Shown here in pieces: positions 48,151-59,509 of a DNA stretch of 64,000 nucleotides. The stretch's first letter is position 1. Each line of letters opens with the position of its first letter. The notes below the pieces were generated by a model that saw nothing but the letters and a program-made list of their open reading frames with translations, ran no database searches and was not told the DNA's origin. Made by a program: the position numbers and the translations under genes. This stretch comes from Tetragonia tetragonoides (lineage: Eukaryota; Streptophyta; Magnoliopsida; Caryophyllales; Aizoaceae), in NCBI GenBank assembly GCA_038025085.1, contig CM076144.1, positions 19,661,501-19,725,500 of the forward strand, in the 5' to 3' direction.

Positions 48151-49077
48151 CTACTTGGCAGTCGCACACATTTTCTTCGCGCTAGGGGACTCGTCATGAT
48201 GGTCCTTCCTCCTAGGCTTCACCTCCTTGCAGGGCGTGTATGGATCAGCATATCCACCGAACTTCTGAGGCATGAAACGCTTCCTAAAGTCATCTGCATG
48301 CTTGCGCTTCTTGGTCCAGCAATACTCGCACAAACCTTTCGGCGCAGGCACTAGCACGTGGTTCACCTTCCACTCGAACTCGGATAGGCATAACTCAGCT
48401 GCGACGCCCCTAAAGCAAAGAGACCATCTTGCACCTTCTCTGTACTTCTTCTCGTGCAAGTGACCGCTCTTGGAGACTACGTCGTCGTACTTCTCCTTGA
48501 GTCCCATCCATGGATCGATGTTAGGCAGACCAGCCAGCAGTAGCTCTACCCATAAGCCTTCATGTAGACTCGTGCGATTCTCGTACTGATAACGCTCGAT
48601 CGTAGTGTACGCACGTCGTATATAGATACGTATATCCTCCAGCTCAGCATCAGTAGCAAAGAACGGCTCCACAGGAGGAGACCAATTTGCAGCAGGAGTA
48701 GGTGCAGCAATAGGTGCAGGAGTAGGCGCGATATTGTTGTCGCTCTCGGCACTAGTATCTTCCAATTCCGGCATGTCATCATGCTCTTCCGGCGCTGTAT
48801 GCTCAGAGGGATCTTCCTCTTCATCAACATATGCAGCAGGTGCGGCAATTGGGGCAGCAATAGGCGCGGCTACAGGCGCGGGGCGTGCGGCCTCGATGCG
48901 TACGACGATCACGCGTGCAGCGCGATCTTGCGCGGGTTCACGGCGTACGTTCGCGTCGTTTCCTGTTGACTTACTATCCGATGAAGCTACGTATTCCGCA
49001 GATGGTGCACGATGGGCTAGGGTGCGTGCCCTTTGGTGTGCGGTTGTCATTCGCGCAGTCTTTCTTGTCCTTACCAT
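48151..49077 (-). CDS. Extra 308-codon ORF in the leader of the Tekay-type element, function unknown
   Basis: Uninterrupted from ATG (MVRTRKTARMTTAHQ) to TAG, in the element's sense direction, about 180 bp after the primer-binding site and 617 bp before gag. The N-terminal 60 residues are basic. Residues 65-130 are Ala/Pro/Ile-rich and acidic with repeated API and APTPA units. Residues 140-285 look globular (DAELEDIRIYIRRAYTTIER, LLLAGLPNIDPWMGL, a CEYC motif). The tail is Lys/Arg-rich. I recognise no domain. Its G+C content is clearly higher than that of its surroundings. Tekay elements normally have no such ORF, so it is probably acquired. It is intact although pol is broken. Confidence 0.7.
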   Translation of the reverse strand: MVRTRKTARMTTAHQRARTLAHRAPSAEYVASSDSKSTGNDANVRREPAQDRAARVIVVRIEAARPAPVAAPIAAPIAAPAAYVDEEEDPSEHTAPEEHDDMPELEDTSAESDNNIAPTPAPIAAPTPAANWSPPVEPFFATDAELEDIRIYIRRAYTTIERYQYENRTSLHEGLWVELLLAGLPNIDPWMGLKEKYDDVVSKSGHLHEKKYREGARWSLCFRGVAAELCLSEFEWKVNHVLVPAPKGLCEYCWTKKRKHADDFRKRFMPQKFGGYADPYTPCKEVKPRRKDHHDESPSAKKMCATAK

Positions 49078-49257
49078 CTACAGGTAGACAATCAAACAAT
49101 GAGGACATTATAAATCACAAGCAAAGTGATTTCAAATAATTCCTATCTTCTAGGACTTCTACGCTCAACGGCTTTAATTATATTTTATTTTCCCCAAAAT
49201 AAAACTAATCTTTATTAATTCATTAATTAATCTTAAGCAACCTTTTTAAACCTAGGG

Positions 49258-49269
49258 CTCTGATACCAT
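49258..49269 (-). promoter_or_regulatory. Primer-binding site, initiator tRNA-Met type
   Basis: The minus strand reads TGGTATCAGAGC two bases after the LTR end ...GTTACA. This is the usual site for priming by the initiator tRNA-Met in plant retrotransposons. Confidence 0.9.
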
Positions 49270-49270
49270 T

Positions 49271-51951
49271 TGTAACACCCCCCCGAATTCGCAACGATTC
49301 TCTGGGAACTATCGACGTCGCTGTACGCGACTCGACACCGCTAAACCGTCCCGAACCCGAGGGGATGTCACTGCAACATTTATCACTAAGGAGTAAATGG
49401 TAAGCAGAAAGACAGACTAGGCATCAAAAGGAGCTTACTAAGAAACTAAACAAACTAAACAGTTAACATCAGAGTTGTCTATATAGTGAGCTAAAACCAT
49501 TAAACCAAATTTATTACAACTTGCCTTCAAAGGGATAAATCCAATAAAAATAATCCCACGATCTATCTTAACAGAAACAGTTCTATAAACCGACGCCAAC
49601 TCTACCTTCCAAGCTGTACGTCCTCAATCAACTAAACCTGCACTTTGGTTTCCGTAACGGAAACAAAATACAAAACAAAAGAAAAGAAACAAAAGAGAAA
49701 CAAAAATCAGATAAACTGAATAAACGTCATCCATACCCAGTAAAAACATTTCGCAAACCTTACCTGAGTTTAGAAGAGTCCTTGAAATTCATTTGCATAC
49801 GCACATAGGCATATAATCAAGCATACGCACAACGACATTCTTTTACATGCAATTCTTGTATAGTGATCACACGAAATACGACATAGACAATCCGTCTTGA
49901 TTAGAGAGATGTAAGAGAGCGAATAGAACAGCGATTACCCATACTGTTATCGAAGATACAATCACGCCATGGACTTAATGACTCTAGTGTGCACACTACC
50001 TCTAGTACAATTACACGAGCCTAGAGGACTTAATAAATGGGGAATGATCCGTCCGAGACACACTGCGAGGTGTCCATAAGTAACTTGGGAATCACTCATC
50101 CCTTGAACTACACCATTAGGTGCAATCCCGATTGCTCGACTACTTCTAGGGATCCATTAGGAGTCTTACTCTCATTTAATTCAATCCACATAATTTGCAT
50201 TGGTTGACATAAGTGGTACTACGAGACCACGACTTACTAATTCATTTCATGCTCTTGACAATGAATAGTAAATAACGACGATAATGATAATTCAATACGA
50301 TGAGAATAAAACATGCTTTAATTCAATAACGACGATAATTAAATAATGAAGACAAGTAACGTCTAGCCAAATTTCGGCAGCACTTCGGCAGGGTAATATG
50401 ATATCCAAAAATTCACAAATCACCAGAGACATTCAACGATAATATATAGGTGCTCACTAGCACTCAATAATACCCATACCAATTAGCACATAATTAATAG
50501 CATAATAATATTAATAATTCGCTATTCAACAATTGTCCAATAATCATCATATGGACTAATTAAATCCCAAAACATGCTAACACCAACATGCTAATTATAA
50601 CTCATATTTACAGTAGTGAATCATGCTTAATAACTTCATAATAACGACGATATAATTTAATCATGCTTTGCATATTAAATTCACAACAAATTCCCAATTA
50701 GCACATAACACATCAAAATAGTTTTGATGGGGCTTTGGAAGAAGGTAGGCATGAGCGCTTACCACTAATACGCTACCAACAGTAAGTATGCTCCAACCAA
50801 TCGACAATAATCACGCTTGCTCGTTAGGTCCTAATTAAAAATAATTGTCGAATCAGTATTAATTAAATACGAAAATACAAACAGTAACGAAATCTCAATC
50901 TGGTACTTTTATTAAATTCTCCTTGATTTATTTCAACTAATCTAGGCTTTTGAAAATCCGAATTCCGATTCCGAATGAGTGTAGAAAAAATAAAAACATT
51001 AAATCGAAAATACTGAAAATCAAATTAATAATTACGAAAAATATAAAAACGAAACTCTAACTTCAAAACTAGGTCTAGGTCATGGGTACCCATGCATGGG
51101 GCCCATAACCCGACCCACCACCACCACCACCATCCACTGGCCACCATGGCCGGTGGTGGTGGTCCCAGAGGTCCGGCGAAGAGAGGAGAGAGAAATGCGA
51201 AAAGAGAGAGAACGAGAGAACGGGGGAGAGAGAAGAGGAGAGAGAGCAGGGGGCTTGGTCGGCGACCATGGGTCATCACCGGCGACCACCTAGGCATGGC
51301 GTGGTGGCGCCGTGATGGCTCACGGTGGCTCGACAGCCGGAACAGAGGAGGGGGAGCAAAACAGAGCAAGGGGAAGGGAGAGAGAAAAACGCGAGAGAGA
51401 GGAGAAGAGAGAGAGAGTACCGGCGGGAGGGGTTGTCGGCGATCCTCCGATAGTCGGGCGGCAGTGAAGAGAGAGAAAGCTCGGTGAGAGAGAGAGATCA
51501 GAGAGAGGACGGCGGGAGGAGAGAGAGAGAGAGAGAGAGTGAATGCTTGCGGCTTTTGGCTTAGTTTGCAAAACTGATCAACTGTCTCACCTTTTTCTTA
51601 TATAGGCCTTTAGTCAACCCAAGTCAAGGACTACTAGGTTTAGGAATAAATTTCATAATTTTTCTGATTTAAAAAGCTAATTAGAACTAATTAAAACTAT
51701 TTTAAAGCTAATTAAAACAATATGAATAATTCTTATTCATATATAAAATATTTTAATTAAACTCCTCAAAATTAATAAATACCATTTATCAAAGTCCTGG
51801 CTTTAATTGAATAAATTGAATCCTTAAATGAATATACGATTTAATCTTCAAAACTATTTATAAACCATTTATAATACGATTTAATTTCCAAACTATTTAC
51901 AAATTATTTATAAATCGATATAATAATTATAGAAAATATTGGGGTATCACA
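49271..51951 (-). repeat. 5' LTR of the Tekay-type chromovirus
   Basis: On the minus strand it starts TGTGATACCCC and ends GGGGGGGTGTTACA, 2681 bp. A TATATAAG box (minus, 51597-51604) is followed by a long CT-rich stretch (GA-rich on the plus strand, 51180-51540) that would form the 5' end of the RNA. Compared with the other copies in this window it lacks about 22 bp of an A+T palindrome near 51799. Part of it (with 120 bp of outside flank) was copied to 59510-61206. Confidence 0.88.
51597..51604 (-). promoter_or_regulatory. TATA box of the chromovirus LTR
   Basis: TATATAAG on the minus strand, about 55 bp before the CT-rich leader, preserved in the copied segment at about 60672-60680. It is the best core-promoter candidate in this LTR. 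Confidence 0.55.
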
Positions 51952-52836
51952 AGGTAAGGGAAAAATTAACGTGGAAAGAGAAGCAAAAAAGAAGGAAAAC
52001 AGAGGAAAAACAAAAAAGAGGATATTAAAGGCACTATTCATTATGCACTGTTCAAATGAATAGTGTCAATTATCATCCTCTCTTTTATAAGGGTAAGAGG
52101 ATTTGCAATTGGTGTCATGTAAGAGGGGAGGGTAATTAAGCTGCCCCATTTGATGGCGCACTATATGATCCTTTCAAGACCACAACCCGGGTGTGGGTTA
52201 GAGGAGGTCCTCAGAATTGCTTGATTGTATTGCGTCGGACTATTATGATTCCTTCATGGCGTAATAAAATCTCGTGATACTTCCCATAAAAAAAAAAAAT
52301 GTGCTTAACCTATAATAACTAAGACTGCTGTACTTTGAAAATCCACTGATAAAACGGAAATTTTGCCGGAATTTTCGTACTGAACCTAGTGAACGTACCC
52401 TCTCTCATAATAATTGTTAGTTAGTTAAGCACATGATTGATCCATTTTTATTTCAACTCTCTCTCAATCTCAATAATACACCCTTTAATTAGTCTCCTGA
52501 TCCAACCCATGCAAAAAAAAAAAATACTGAGTAAATAAATAAAAAAGCAAGCTTACTCAATCTCAGTTAATTAATTTAATGAAAATTAAACTATATTCCT
52601 TTTTCTTTATCGTTTTTTCCCCTTCAACGTAACGTTCATTACCAGCCTGTCAACTTCATCTGATCTTCCTAGACATTAACTGTCTTCTCTCCCTCCAAAT
52701 TAAACAACGCGTCTCCAATGAAAACTCCTCTGAAAATGCACATTTCTCTGTCCTTCTAATATATCCCCCTTTATTCATTTCTCTCTCCTAGATCTCCATC
52801 TTCACTAGCTCATCATTACCCCATTTTTCTTACCAA

Positions 52837-52837
<1 letters not shown>
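51952..52837. other. Region upstream of the host gene
   Basis: Purine-rich at first, then a perfect inverted repeat CACTATTCATT/AATGAATAGTG near 52031-52066. AATAAAATCTCGTGATACTTCCCAT with an A11-12 run (about 52262-52298) looks like a LINE or SINE 3' end. The last 400 bp contain CT-rich stretches typical of a 5' leader. The first 120 bp were copied to 61060-61187. Confidence 0.5.
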
Positions 52838-52917
<80 letters not shown>

Positions 52918-52918
52918 C
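52838..52918 (+). repeat. (ATT)27 microsatellite in the host gene leader
   Basis: An almost pure ATT run ending about 20 bp before the start codon of the DUF668 gene. It would lie in the 5' UTR, where its length may vary between individuals. Confidence 0.9.
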
Positions 52919-52939
52919 ATTGTTACATTGCCGTGAGCC

Positions 52940-54424
52940 ATGGTGGGGACGACAATCTCTTGGTTTTCCGAGCTTCGACGCTCGAAAACCAATCCCGATG
53001 TCAACCACGACCACAACCACGACCACGATCACGACCACAGCCGCTGGATGATCTTCCGTGGCAATGAGAAACCCGAGACGCTTCGGATCTTGGCTTTCGA
53101 CACGGCCAAGTCCATGTCACGTTTAATCTCTCTTTACAAATCTCTCTCCAACGGCGAAATTCTCCGCCTTCGGAAAACCATCATGCGTGAAAAGGATATT
53201 GCTTATCTTACCTCAGAGGATGAGGGATTTCTTCTTACCCTTGCGTGTTCTGAGCGCCTAGAGGACCTAGACCGGGCTGCTGGTGCAGTAGCCCGGTTAG
53301 GTCTTAGGTACTCGGATTATGGCCTTGTTCGTTTCGACCAAGTCTACAAAGATCTCAAAAACGGGTACGTAGATTTGGCTAAGCTCACCACCTACGGGTT
53401 GAAAGAAATGGAGAAATCAATTGATAAGATGGAGAAATTTACGTCGCAAATGGGGAATTTATACGCCGAGATCGAGTCGCTTTCGGAGCTCGAAGTGTCG
53501 GAAAGAAGGTTAAACGAGTGGAGAAAGAGCAACATCAATAGCAACACAAATTATAATTTGTTTGATCAGAAAATATGTCATCAAAGGAAATTGGTATGCC
53601 ATTTGAAAGAGGTGTCACTTTGGAGCCAATCTCATGATAAAATTATGGGTCTTATGACAAGAATGGTATGTGTTTTGTATGCAAGAATTTGTGCCCTTTT
53701 TGGGCCTTATATCTGAATTCTACCCTTTAAAAAAGGTGGTCAATTTCAATTTAACAAGAAGCAGAAGAAAATTCTAAGCTCGGAATTGGCCCAAAGGCTT
53801 TTCAGCGACCCATTGCCAAAGTCCTCAATGTCCGGCCCAATAAGAAGCGTAACGCCTAAAGTGCCTTTAATTAGGTTCCTTAGTAGAGAAAGCCCCATCT
53901 TTATAACAGACCCCGTAGGCGTCACAAAGCAGAATAAGGTATTTCAATCGGCCCCACCATCGACAGTTGGTGGGTCCGGGTTCTCCACAAGGTATGCTAA
54001 TGTAATCTTATTAGCAGAGAGGTACTTCAACACAGAGGCCTTAATAGGAGACCAGGCAAGACATAGTTTGTACAACATGTTGCCAGCCAGCCTAAAGACA
54101 TATGTGAGGGCTAAACTAAGGGTGGCGTGGCGAGAGGCTAACGACGAGGAGGGTGGTGACGCGCTAGCCGAGGGGTGGAGGGAAGCCGTGAATGGGATCC
54201 TTGAGTGGCTAGTACCAATGGCCGACGATACGCTGACGTGGCAAGCCGAGAGGAATATGGAGAAGCAGAGGTTTGATGCAAAACCTACAGTTTTGTTACT
54301 GCAGACATTGCATTATGCTGATTTGGAGAAAACAGAAGCTGCTATAACAGAGGTGTTAGTGGGACTAAGTTGTATATATTGGTATGAGAATAGAAGGCTT
54401 TCTTGTGTGGATGATCTTTATTGA
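52940..54424 (+). CDS. DUF3475/DUF668 protein (PSK SIMULATOR-like), split by one in-frame TGA
   Basis: The start MVGTTISWFSEL fits the family. After an Asp/His repeat (residues about 21-33) comes DUF3475 (LRILAFDTAKSMSRLISLYK ... FLLTLACSERLEDL). A helical middle with VCVLYARICALFGPY follows, then, after the stop, DUF668 (SGFSTRYANVILLAERYF ... YNMLPASLKTYVRAKLR ... WEADDT-like DDTLTWQAERNME). The TGA at 53714-53716 is the only break: both halves share one frame, giving about 494 codons as in single-exon members. Family members (Arabidopsis PSI1) promote growth downstream of phytosulfokine. The stop could be a true null mutation, an assembly error or, less likely, readthrough; an intron seems unlikely because conserved coding runs up to it. 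Confidence 0.85.
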
Positions 54425-55079
54425 TTGATTGTTGAGGTCTTGATTATTCATGGGTGGTGTATGTTTAAGGTGCTTATTAATAAATAATACGGAGTATTAA
54501 GTATGTCATGACTCATAAGTAGAAGTGGAGGGAATGATTAATTGTATTACTAATTAGGTTGGTTAGTTATTGATTGTAAATTATTTGGTTGCTTGTATAT
54601 ATGAAAATGAAAATCTTTATCACTCAGTATGGTTTTTATAGTCATGACTTGCTTTTATGTTAGAACTTGCACGAAGAGAAGAGACAACCAGATATAATAA
54701 CTGAATGGCGCAGACAATTTGTTTGTTACAAACGCATATAATTTTTTGTTGCAGTGATCTGTCAAACCTGCATTCTTCAACACGAATGACATTACACTGT
54801 AGTAGCGAGGTACCTAGCTCATGGAAGAAATTAGGCTAATTTGCGTTGTCCAAACAGACGTATGACTCCAATGGGGGCATGGTGTGTTTGGTGAAGTCTG
54901 TCCTTAACAACTTGCTTCTCTGTTACATGTCTTCATATACTTCGGAAAAAATTGAAAGACAGTTTTTAACTTTTTATGGGGAAGGGAGGAAGGGAAAAGG
55001 AAAATTTTTGGGTTGCTTGGGTTAACATCATAAAAAGCAAGTAAAATTGTACAGGAAAGGGTTTATGTGGTGAAATTCA
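54425..55079. other. Downstream region of the host gene
   Basis: A+T-rich 3' flank. It includes AATAATACGGAGTATT (54483-54498), a motif type frequent in Caryophyllales genomes, and several AATAAA-like signals soon after the stop codon. No further gene is seen. Confidence 0.5.
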
Positions 55080-56130
55080 GCCTCAAGATAATTTTTGTTG
55101 GGAGTATGCACATTTTATTTGGTCAGCGAAAGTTCCCTTCAAGGTAAAAAATATGTGTTGGCTACAAAACAGAAGTTTACAAACAGGGGAAATGCCCTTG
55201 GATTAAGCCTGTTTGTGTGATATTTGCAAAACAGACTCTGAAGACACTGATCAACTTTTTCTGAACATCCTTGCTCACTTTCAATTTGGCAACGGGTTTT
55301 AGATTGGTGGAAAGGTATTATCTGCTTTCCTTGGAATATCTCAGGGTTGTGCTCTCAATATTGGTCTGGTGTTTTTACTGCCTCTCCCAATAGTATTTTT
55401 GAAAAAAACCTTGGCAGATGTTGTTCTGAGCTTTGTTTTCAGCACCAAAGCATGAGCTGTGACGACTGACAAGGTGTTTGATAGTATACCTTAACTTTTT
55501 TTGTGGTTTAAATGATGCTTCTCGTCCTCTTGCTCATTTTCATGATTGGGTTTAAAACTTTCATAAGGCGCTACTGCTTCTATTACCACTGGTGGTGCTA
55601 GCACAAGACTGTAGCGACTAGCGAGATAATGTTCATCAGTAAGTACCTCCAAAAGGGTGACTTAAGATGTTTCTACCCTTGGAAAACCACGGCCTGCAGG
55701 TTGTGGAGGGTGTCTTCGAGGACATAATGATCATATTATAGGTGTGTTCTTAGTTAGTTTTGCCAATCAAGACTTAAACATGGCAGAGCTTTAATTTATG
55801 ACTCGCATCATACTTCTCTATGGCCACATTTGAAAATTTGCTTTGACATTGACTCCGCATACGTGGTGAGATGGATATAGAAGAAGGAAATGAGACCTTC
55901 AGAGCATTAGGAGATTTTCAGAGAGGCTGATCAGTACTTTGATACCTTAGGAGGTTTTACTCTACAACATATAGTGACAAAATAAAACAGGGAACCAGGT
56001 CAGTTAGCTAAGTAGGGTGTGCATAGAGCTAATGCATTGTACATATGGTTGTAAATAAGGCTCTTTGCCCTCAGGACTACGATTGGTAGATTTTTGGCAA
56101 TGAGTTCCCCAGTGAAATAAAAATAATTCT
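55080..56130 (+). pseudogene. LINE ORF2 end: zinc-binding region and RNase H
   Basis: 55085-55330 encodes the reverse-transcriptase zinc-binding module (WSAKVPFKVKNMCWL, CDICKTDSEDTDQLF). 55670-55900 encodes an RVT_3-type RNase H (GKPRPAGCGG, LRGHNDHIIG, FANQDLNMAEL, then FDIDSAYVVRWI). An RNase H after the zinc-binding region is usual in many plant L1 elements. Stops and frameshifts are frequent, and the first RNase H part and the reverse transcriptase are missing. Confidence 0.75.
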
Positions 56131-56540
56131 AGGTACCTCATGGAGTTCTGAATAACATCTTCCCCTTATCGATCTTATTCGATCATCTGAACGCACTGGG
56201 TGTAGTCTGTGTACAGTTCCATCAATGATACAACAACGTATGCACTTAGATTTGTTGTGTGCAACTCTTTGTGTACAGACTGTTCCACAACCATCAACTG
56301 AGCCTATATAGTCTAGGCCAATGCACCTTCCAGGTTAATGAGACTACCTCCACTCAAGAACCTGCAATTCAGATGCCTGCAACCTCACAATAGCAAGCTG
56401 TAGCTAGTGCAAATGAATAGGGAATACCTAACAACTTATGGAGATTATTAGCAATGCTGATGAAACACCAGTGCATAAGTCTTTTGAGGTGCTTGATAAG
56501 CATGAACAGATTAACCTTGATTGAAGTGTGGATTTTGATT
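56131..56540. other. Spacer between LINE fragments
   Basis: No clear coding. It probably holds the 3' end of one LINE and the ORF1-ORF2 junction of the next. Confidence 0.35.
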
Positions 56541-56797
56541 CCGACCCCCCTACACCCTCTGTGCGTAATGGCCGAGATAGAATTAAGTCATGGAATGATA
56601 GAGGCCTAAATGGCCTGAATAAGCAAAGAGAGTCACCTTTTTTGCCAATTGAATAAACTTGGGTTGGTAGGTTTGCTTAAAACCAAAATCAGAGAAAATA
56701 ATTTTAAACACTGTAAGAAATATGATCATAGCCCAAGAGGAAGGATCTGGGTTCTATGGACCCTCTAATTTTCGTGTTCTTTTTCGTCTACCACTGA
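56541..56797 (+). pseudogene. Start of a second LINE ORF2 (endonuclease N-terminus)
   Basis: Encodes SWNDRGLNGLNKQRE and a further stretch like the beginning of the L1 endonuclease (WNxRGL...KQ is the family signature). It is cut by the copia LTR at 56798. Confidence 0.65.
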
Positions 56798-58971
56798 TGT
56801 TGAGTTATCATGATTTTGATGATGATAAATAATTGACACTTATCAAGCTAACATTGTCTAGCTAAGTTTTGTTTACAAGGAATCAAGAACGAAACAAGAA
56901 CTAAATCAAGAACATTGTGATTATTGATAATCTTAATGTTGATGCAATGAAGATTGATTCAAGAACAACATGACATGGAGTTGGAAGTTGGGGCTTTTAT
57001 TGTTTTTATTAGACTTCGTGTAAGAGAAGTCGTGCTTGAGTCATTGAGATTGGAATCGAAGGTACAGTTGGTAACAGATGAAGTAACAGTGCGTGAGTTA
57101 CCAAGTATTATTGAGTACGTAAGTTTTATACGTGTATTTATGAAAACGATTTTAAAGAGTTTTTCTTCATAAAATAACTTGATTAAAATTGTATTCAGAA
57201 TACTGCTTAACGTAAATCAAAAATTACTCAACGCAAATATTTTTACCACAATACTTGCGAATATACCCATTTTATTTGCAATGCACTTTTTTCCAACCTA
57301 TTCTTTTTCCTCTCAAATCTCTCTATTGTTCAATATAGAAAAACCTAGATGAGTAATCAATATGCATTATAACTTAACCGAAACTACGTTTTTTATGAAA
57401 TTAATGGCCATATATGAAATTTATGAAATTAGGTAACCTGTGAAGTTTGAAAATAAAATCTTTTAATTATTGAGTAATTGTTTAGGGTTAAAGGCTGATT
57501 TGAGTGGCGGCTGGTTGAGTGTATGGTGGTGGTTGAGGATGCGGGGCCTAGTTGGGATGTGGTGGTAGGGGGCACCGGTTGCTGGGGGCGGGTGACTGGC
57601 TGGGAGAGAGAGTGTCGCTGAGGAGAGAGATGCCAGTGGGTTCGATTGTGCCTGGTGGGTGGTTTGCTGGGGCGGCGGACGGGGGCCTGACAAGGAGGTG
57701 GCGGTCTCCAGTTGGGTTCTGAGTTCTGACAGTCAGTGGAAAGAGGATTAAACTACTGAATTGTAGAGATTAAACTGGACAGGTCCGTGTTTAAGGTTTT
57801 CATTATACATTAAACTGTCGAATTGGATCCATATCAATAAGTAATCTTGTGTTGCCGGCTTGTTTTATGCAACATCTATACCTGCCATTTAATTGTGATA
57901 TACATTTGTTTTTTTTTTGAGTTTTCCATTTCTGCCGGTGTGGTGGTGTGGGTGTAGTGGTCGGTGAGTTGTTGGGGGTGGTGGTGTGGTGTAGTGGTCG
58001 GTGAGTTGTTGGGGGTGGAGGTGGTCAGACAGGGGTCACAGGGGGTTGCGCTTTTGGATTTTCAATTTTTTTTCTTTTTCAATTGTGTTTATGTCTTCTA
58101 GGAAAAGAGAGAATTGATTGGGAGAAAGGAAGGAGAGAGAAAGTATGAGTAACTTGCTAGGGGTATTGTAAGGAAAAAAGTTTTACATTAAGTAATTTGC
58201 GATTATATTAAGCAATTTTCTATCTTTCTAGTACTCAATATTATATATAAGAGTTTTATTTAAAAAAATTTTTTTGAAGGAAGTCTAGTAGGATTAGGAC
58301 TGTTTGTTTTATGAAAAGTCTATTTTGTTTGGAAAACAAACTCTTGTGTTTTAATCCTAATTGGTTTCTAAGTGATTTAGTTTGCCTATATAAGCCAAAA
58401 GGTTTCAGTCTTCATAATCGACGAAATCACAGAGCAAAAACGTGATATTTATTGAGTGATTTCATAAGAGGCATCCTGACTGTTACTGCACGAGTTAATT
58501 TTCATTGTTACCTTCATTGTTACATTGGAATTCCTCTTGATACTTGAGCACAGTTTCTCATAAGGTTTGATTGTACCACTTTAGCTTATTGAGAAGCATA
58601 TTGGTAAGATTTATTTGTTTAGAATAAGGCTGTCTATAGTAGGTAGTTTGGTTCTTGGGTTCGGGGTTGAATTCAAGAAATATGGCTCAACGGTAGATTA
58701 GGGTCTATTGTATTGAGTTTGGTTTACGGCTCTTAGTGGAGTTTGGAAAATCCCCCAGGGTCGTGGTTTTACTTCTTGGTTGAGCTCAAGAAGGTTTCCA
58801 CGTAAAAATATGTGTCTCGTTATTTATTGCTTTGTTATATTGCTTTGCTATTAACAACGTAGTAACTAATAGGTTAACAGATTGTGCTTAAATTGATAAT
58901 CCGCGAAAAAACTGAAAAACTCCCTAAGACTCAATTCACCCCCCCTCTTAAGTCTATCCTTGAGTATAACA
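56798..58971 (+). repeat. Ty1/copia (SIRE-like) 5' LTR
   Basis: Starts TGTTGAGTTATCATGATTTTG and ends GAGTATAACA, directly followed by a tRNA-Met-type primer-binding site. 2174 bp is long for copia and typical of the SIRE/Maximus group. It has a TATATAAG box (58387-58394) and a GT-rich middle with a short tandem repeat (GTAGTGGTCGGTGAGTTGTT twice, 57954-58018). The 3' LTR is not in the window. Confidence 0.8.
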
Positions 58972-58973
58972 TT

Positions 58974-58985
58974 TGGTATGAGAGC
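58974..58985 (+). promoter_or_regulatory. Copia primer-binding site
   Basis: TGGTATGAGAGC differs in one base from the initiator tRNA-Met site TGGTATCAGAGC and lies two bases after the LTR end. Confidence 0.8.
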
Positions 58986-59045
58986 AAGTTCTCTTGAGTA
59001 CAGGTTAATCTCTGGAGAGTAGATCACAAGGATGGATTCAATGAA

Positions 59046-59509
59046 CTATGGAAAGCTCGAGGAAGGCTACTCTACCAAACGACCTCCTTTATTTGAAGGT
59101 AAGCACTTTGGTTTTTTAAGAATCGAATGGAAAATTTCATTAAAGCCACTAACTACCAGATTTGGAGAGTCATTGAGTAGTGTAACTACAAGCCTACAAA
59201 AACCAATGTAAAGAACGAGGTTGTTCCAAAGGAATTTTCTGAATATGATGCACAAGATTGGAAAAACCTTGAACACAATGCTAATGCCATGAGACTGATT
59301 CATTGTGGTCTTGGAACCCAAGAACACAATCATGTTATGGGTTGCAAAACTGCTAAACAGATGTAAGAACTTCTACAGGTAACTCATGAGGGAACGAACC
59401 AGGTAAAAGAGTCAAAAATTGATTGATCATTGACTAAATATGAATTGTTCTCCATGAAATCTAAAGAATCTATTCAGGACATGATGACTCGTTTCACTAG
59501 TATCATTAA
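59046..59509 (+). repeat. 464-bp gag segment, first copy of an interrupted duplication
   Basis: Nearly identical to 61207-61670, in the same order and orientation, with the same inactivating changes. The two copies flank a 1.7-kb foreign insert. Confidence 0.92.

Noticed and set aside
51075..51571. Several open frames rich in Arg/Glu (plus) or Ser/Leu/Pro (minus) in the chromovirus LTR, and their copies at 60051-60514
   Set aside because: They are translations of GA/CT-rich low-complexity LTR sequence, lack domains, and repeat in the copied segment; no sign of real coding.
52805..53038. Minus-strand frame encoding poly-Asn or poly-Ile
   Set aside because: It is only the translated ATT microsatellite opposite the DUF668 gene start.
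53660..53790. An intron removing the in-frame TGA of the DUF668 gene (donor GTATGTG near 53666)
   Set aside because: The stretch after that donor encodes the conserved VCVLYARICALFGPY segment of the family, so it is coding sequence.
57463..57693. Pro/His-rich minus-strand frame in the copia LTR
   Set aside because: Reverse reading of GGTGG-rich LTR sequence; no homologous feature recognised.
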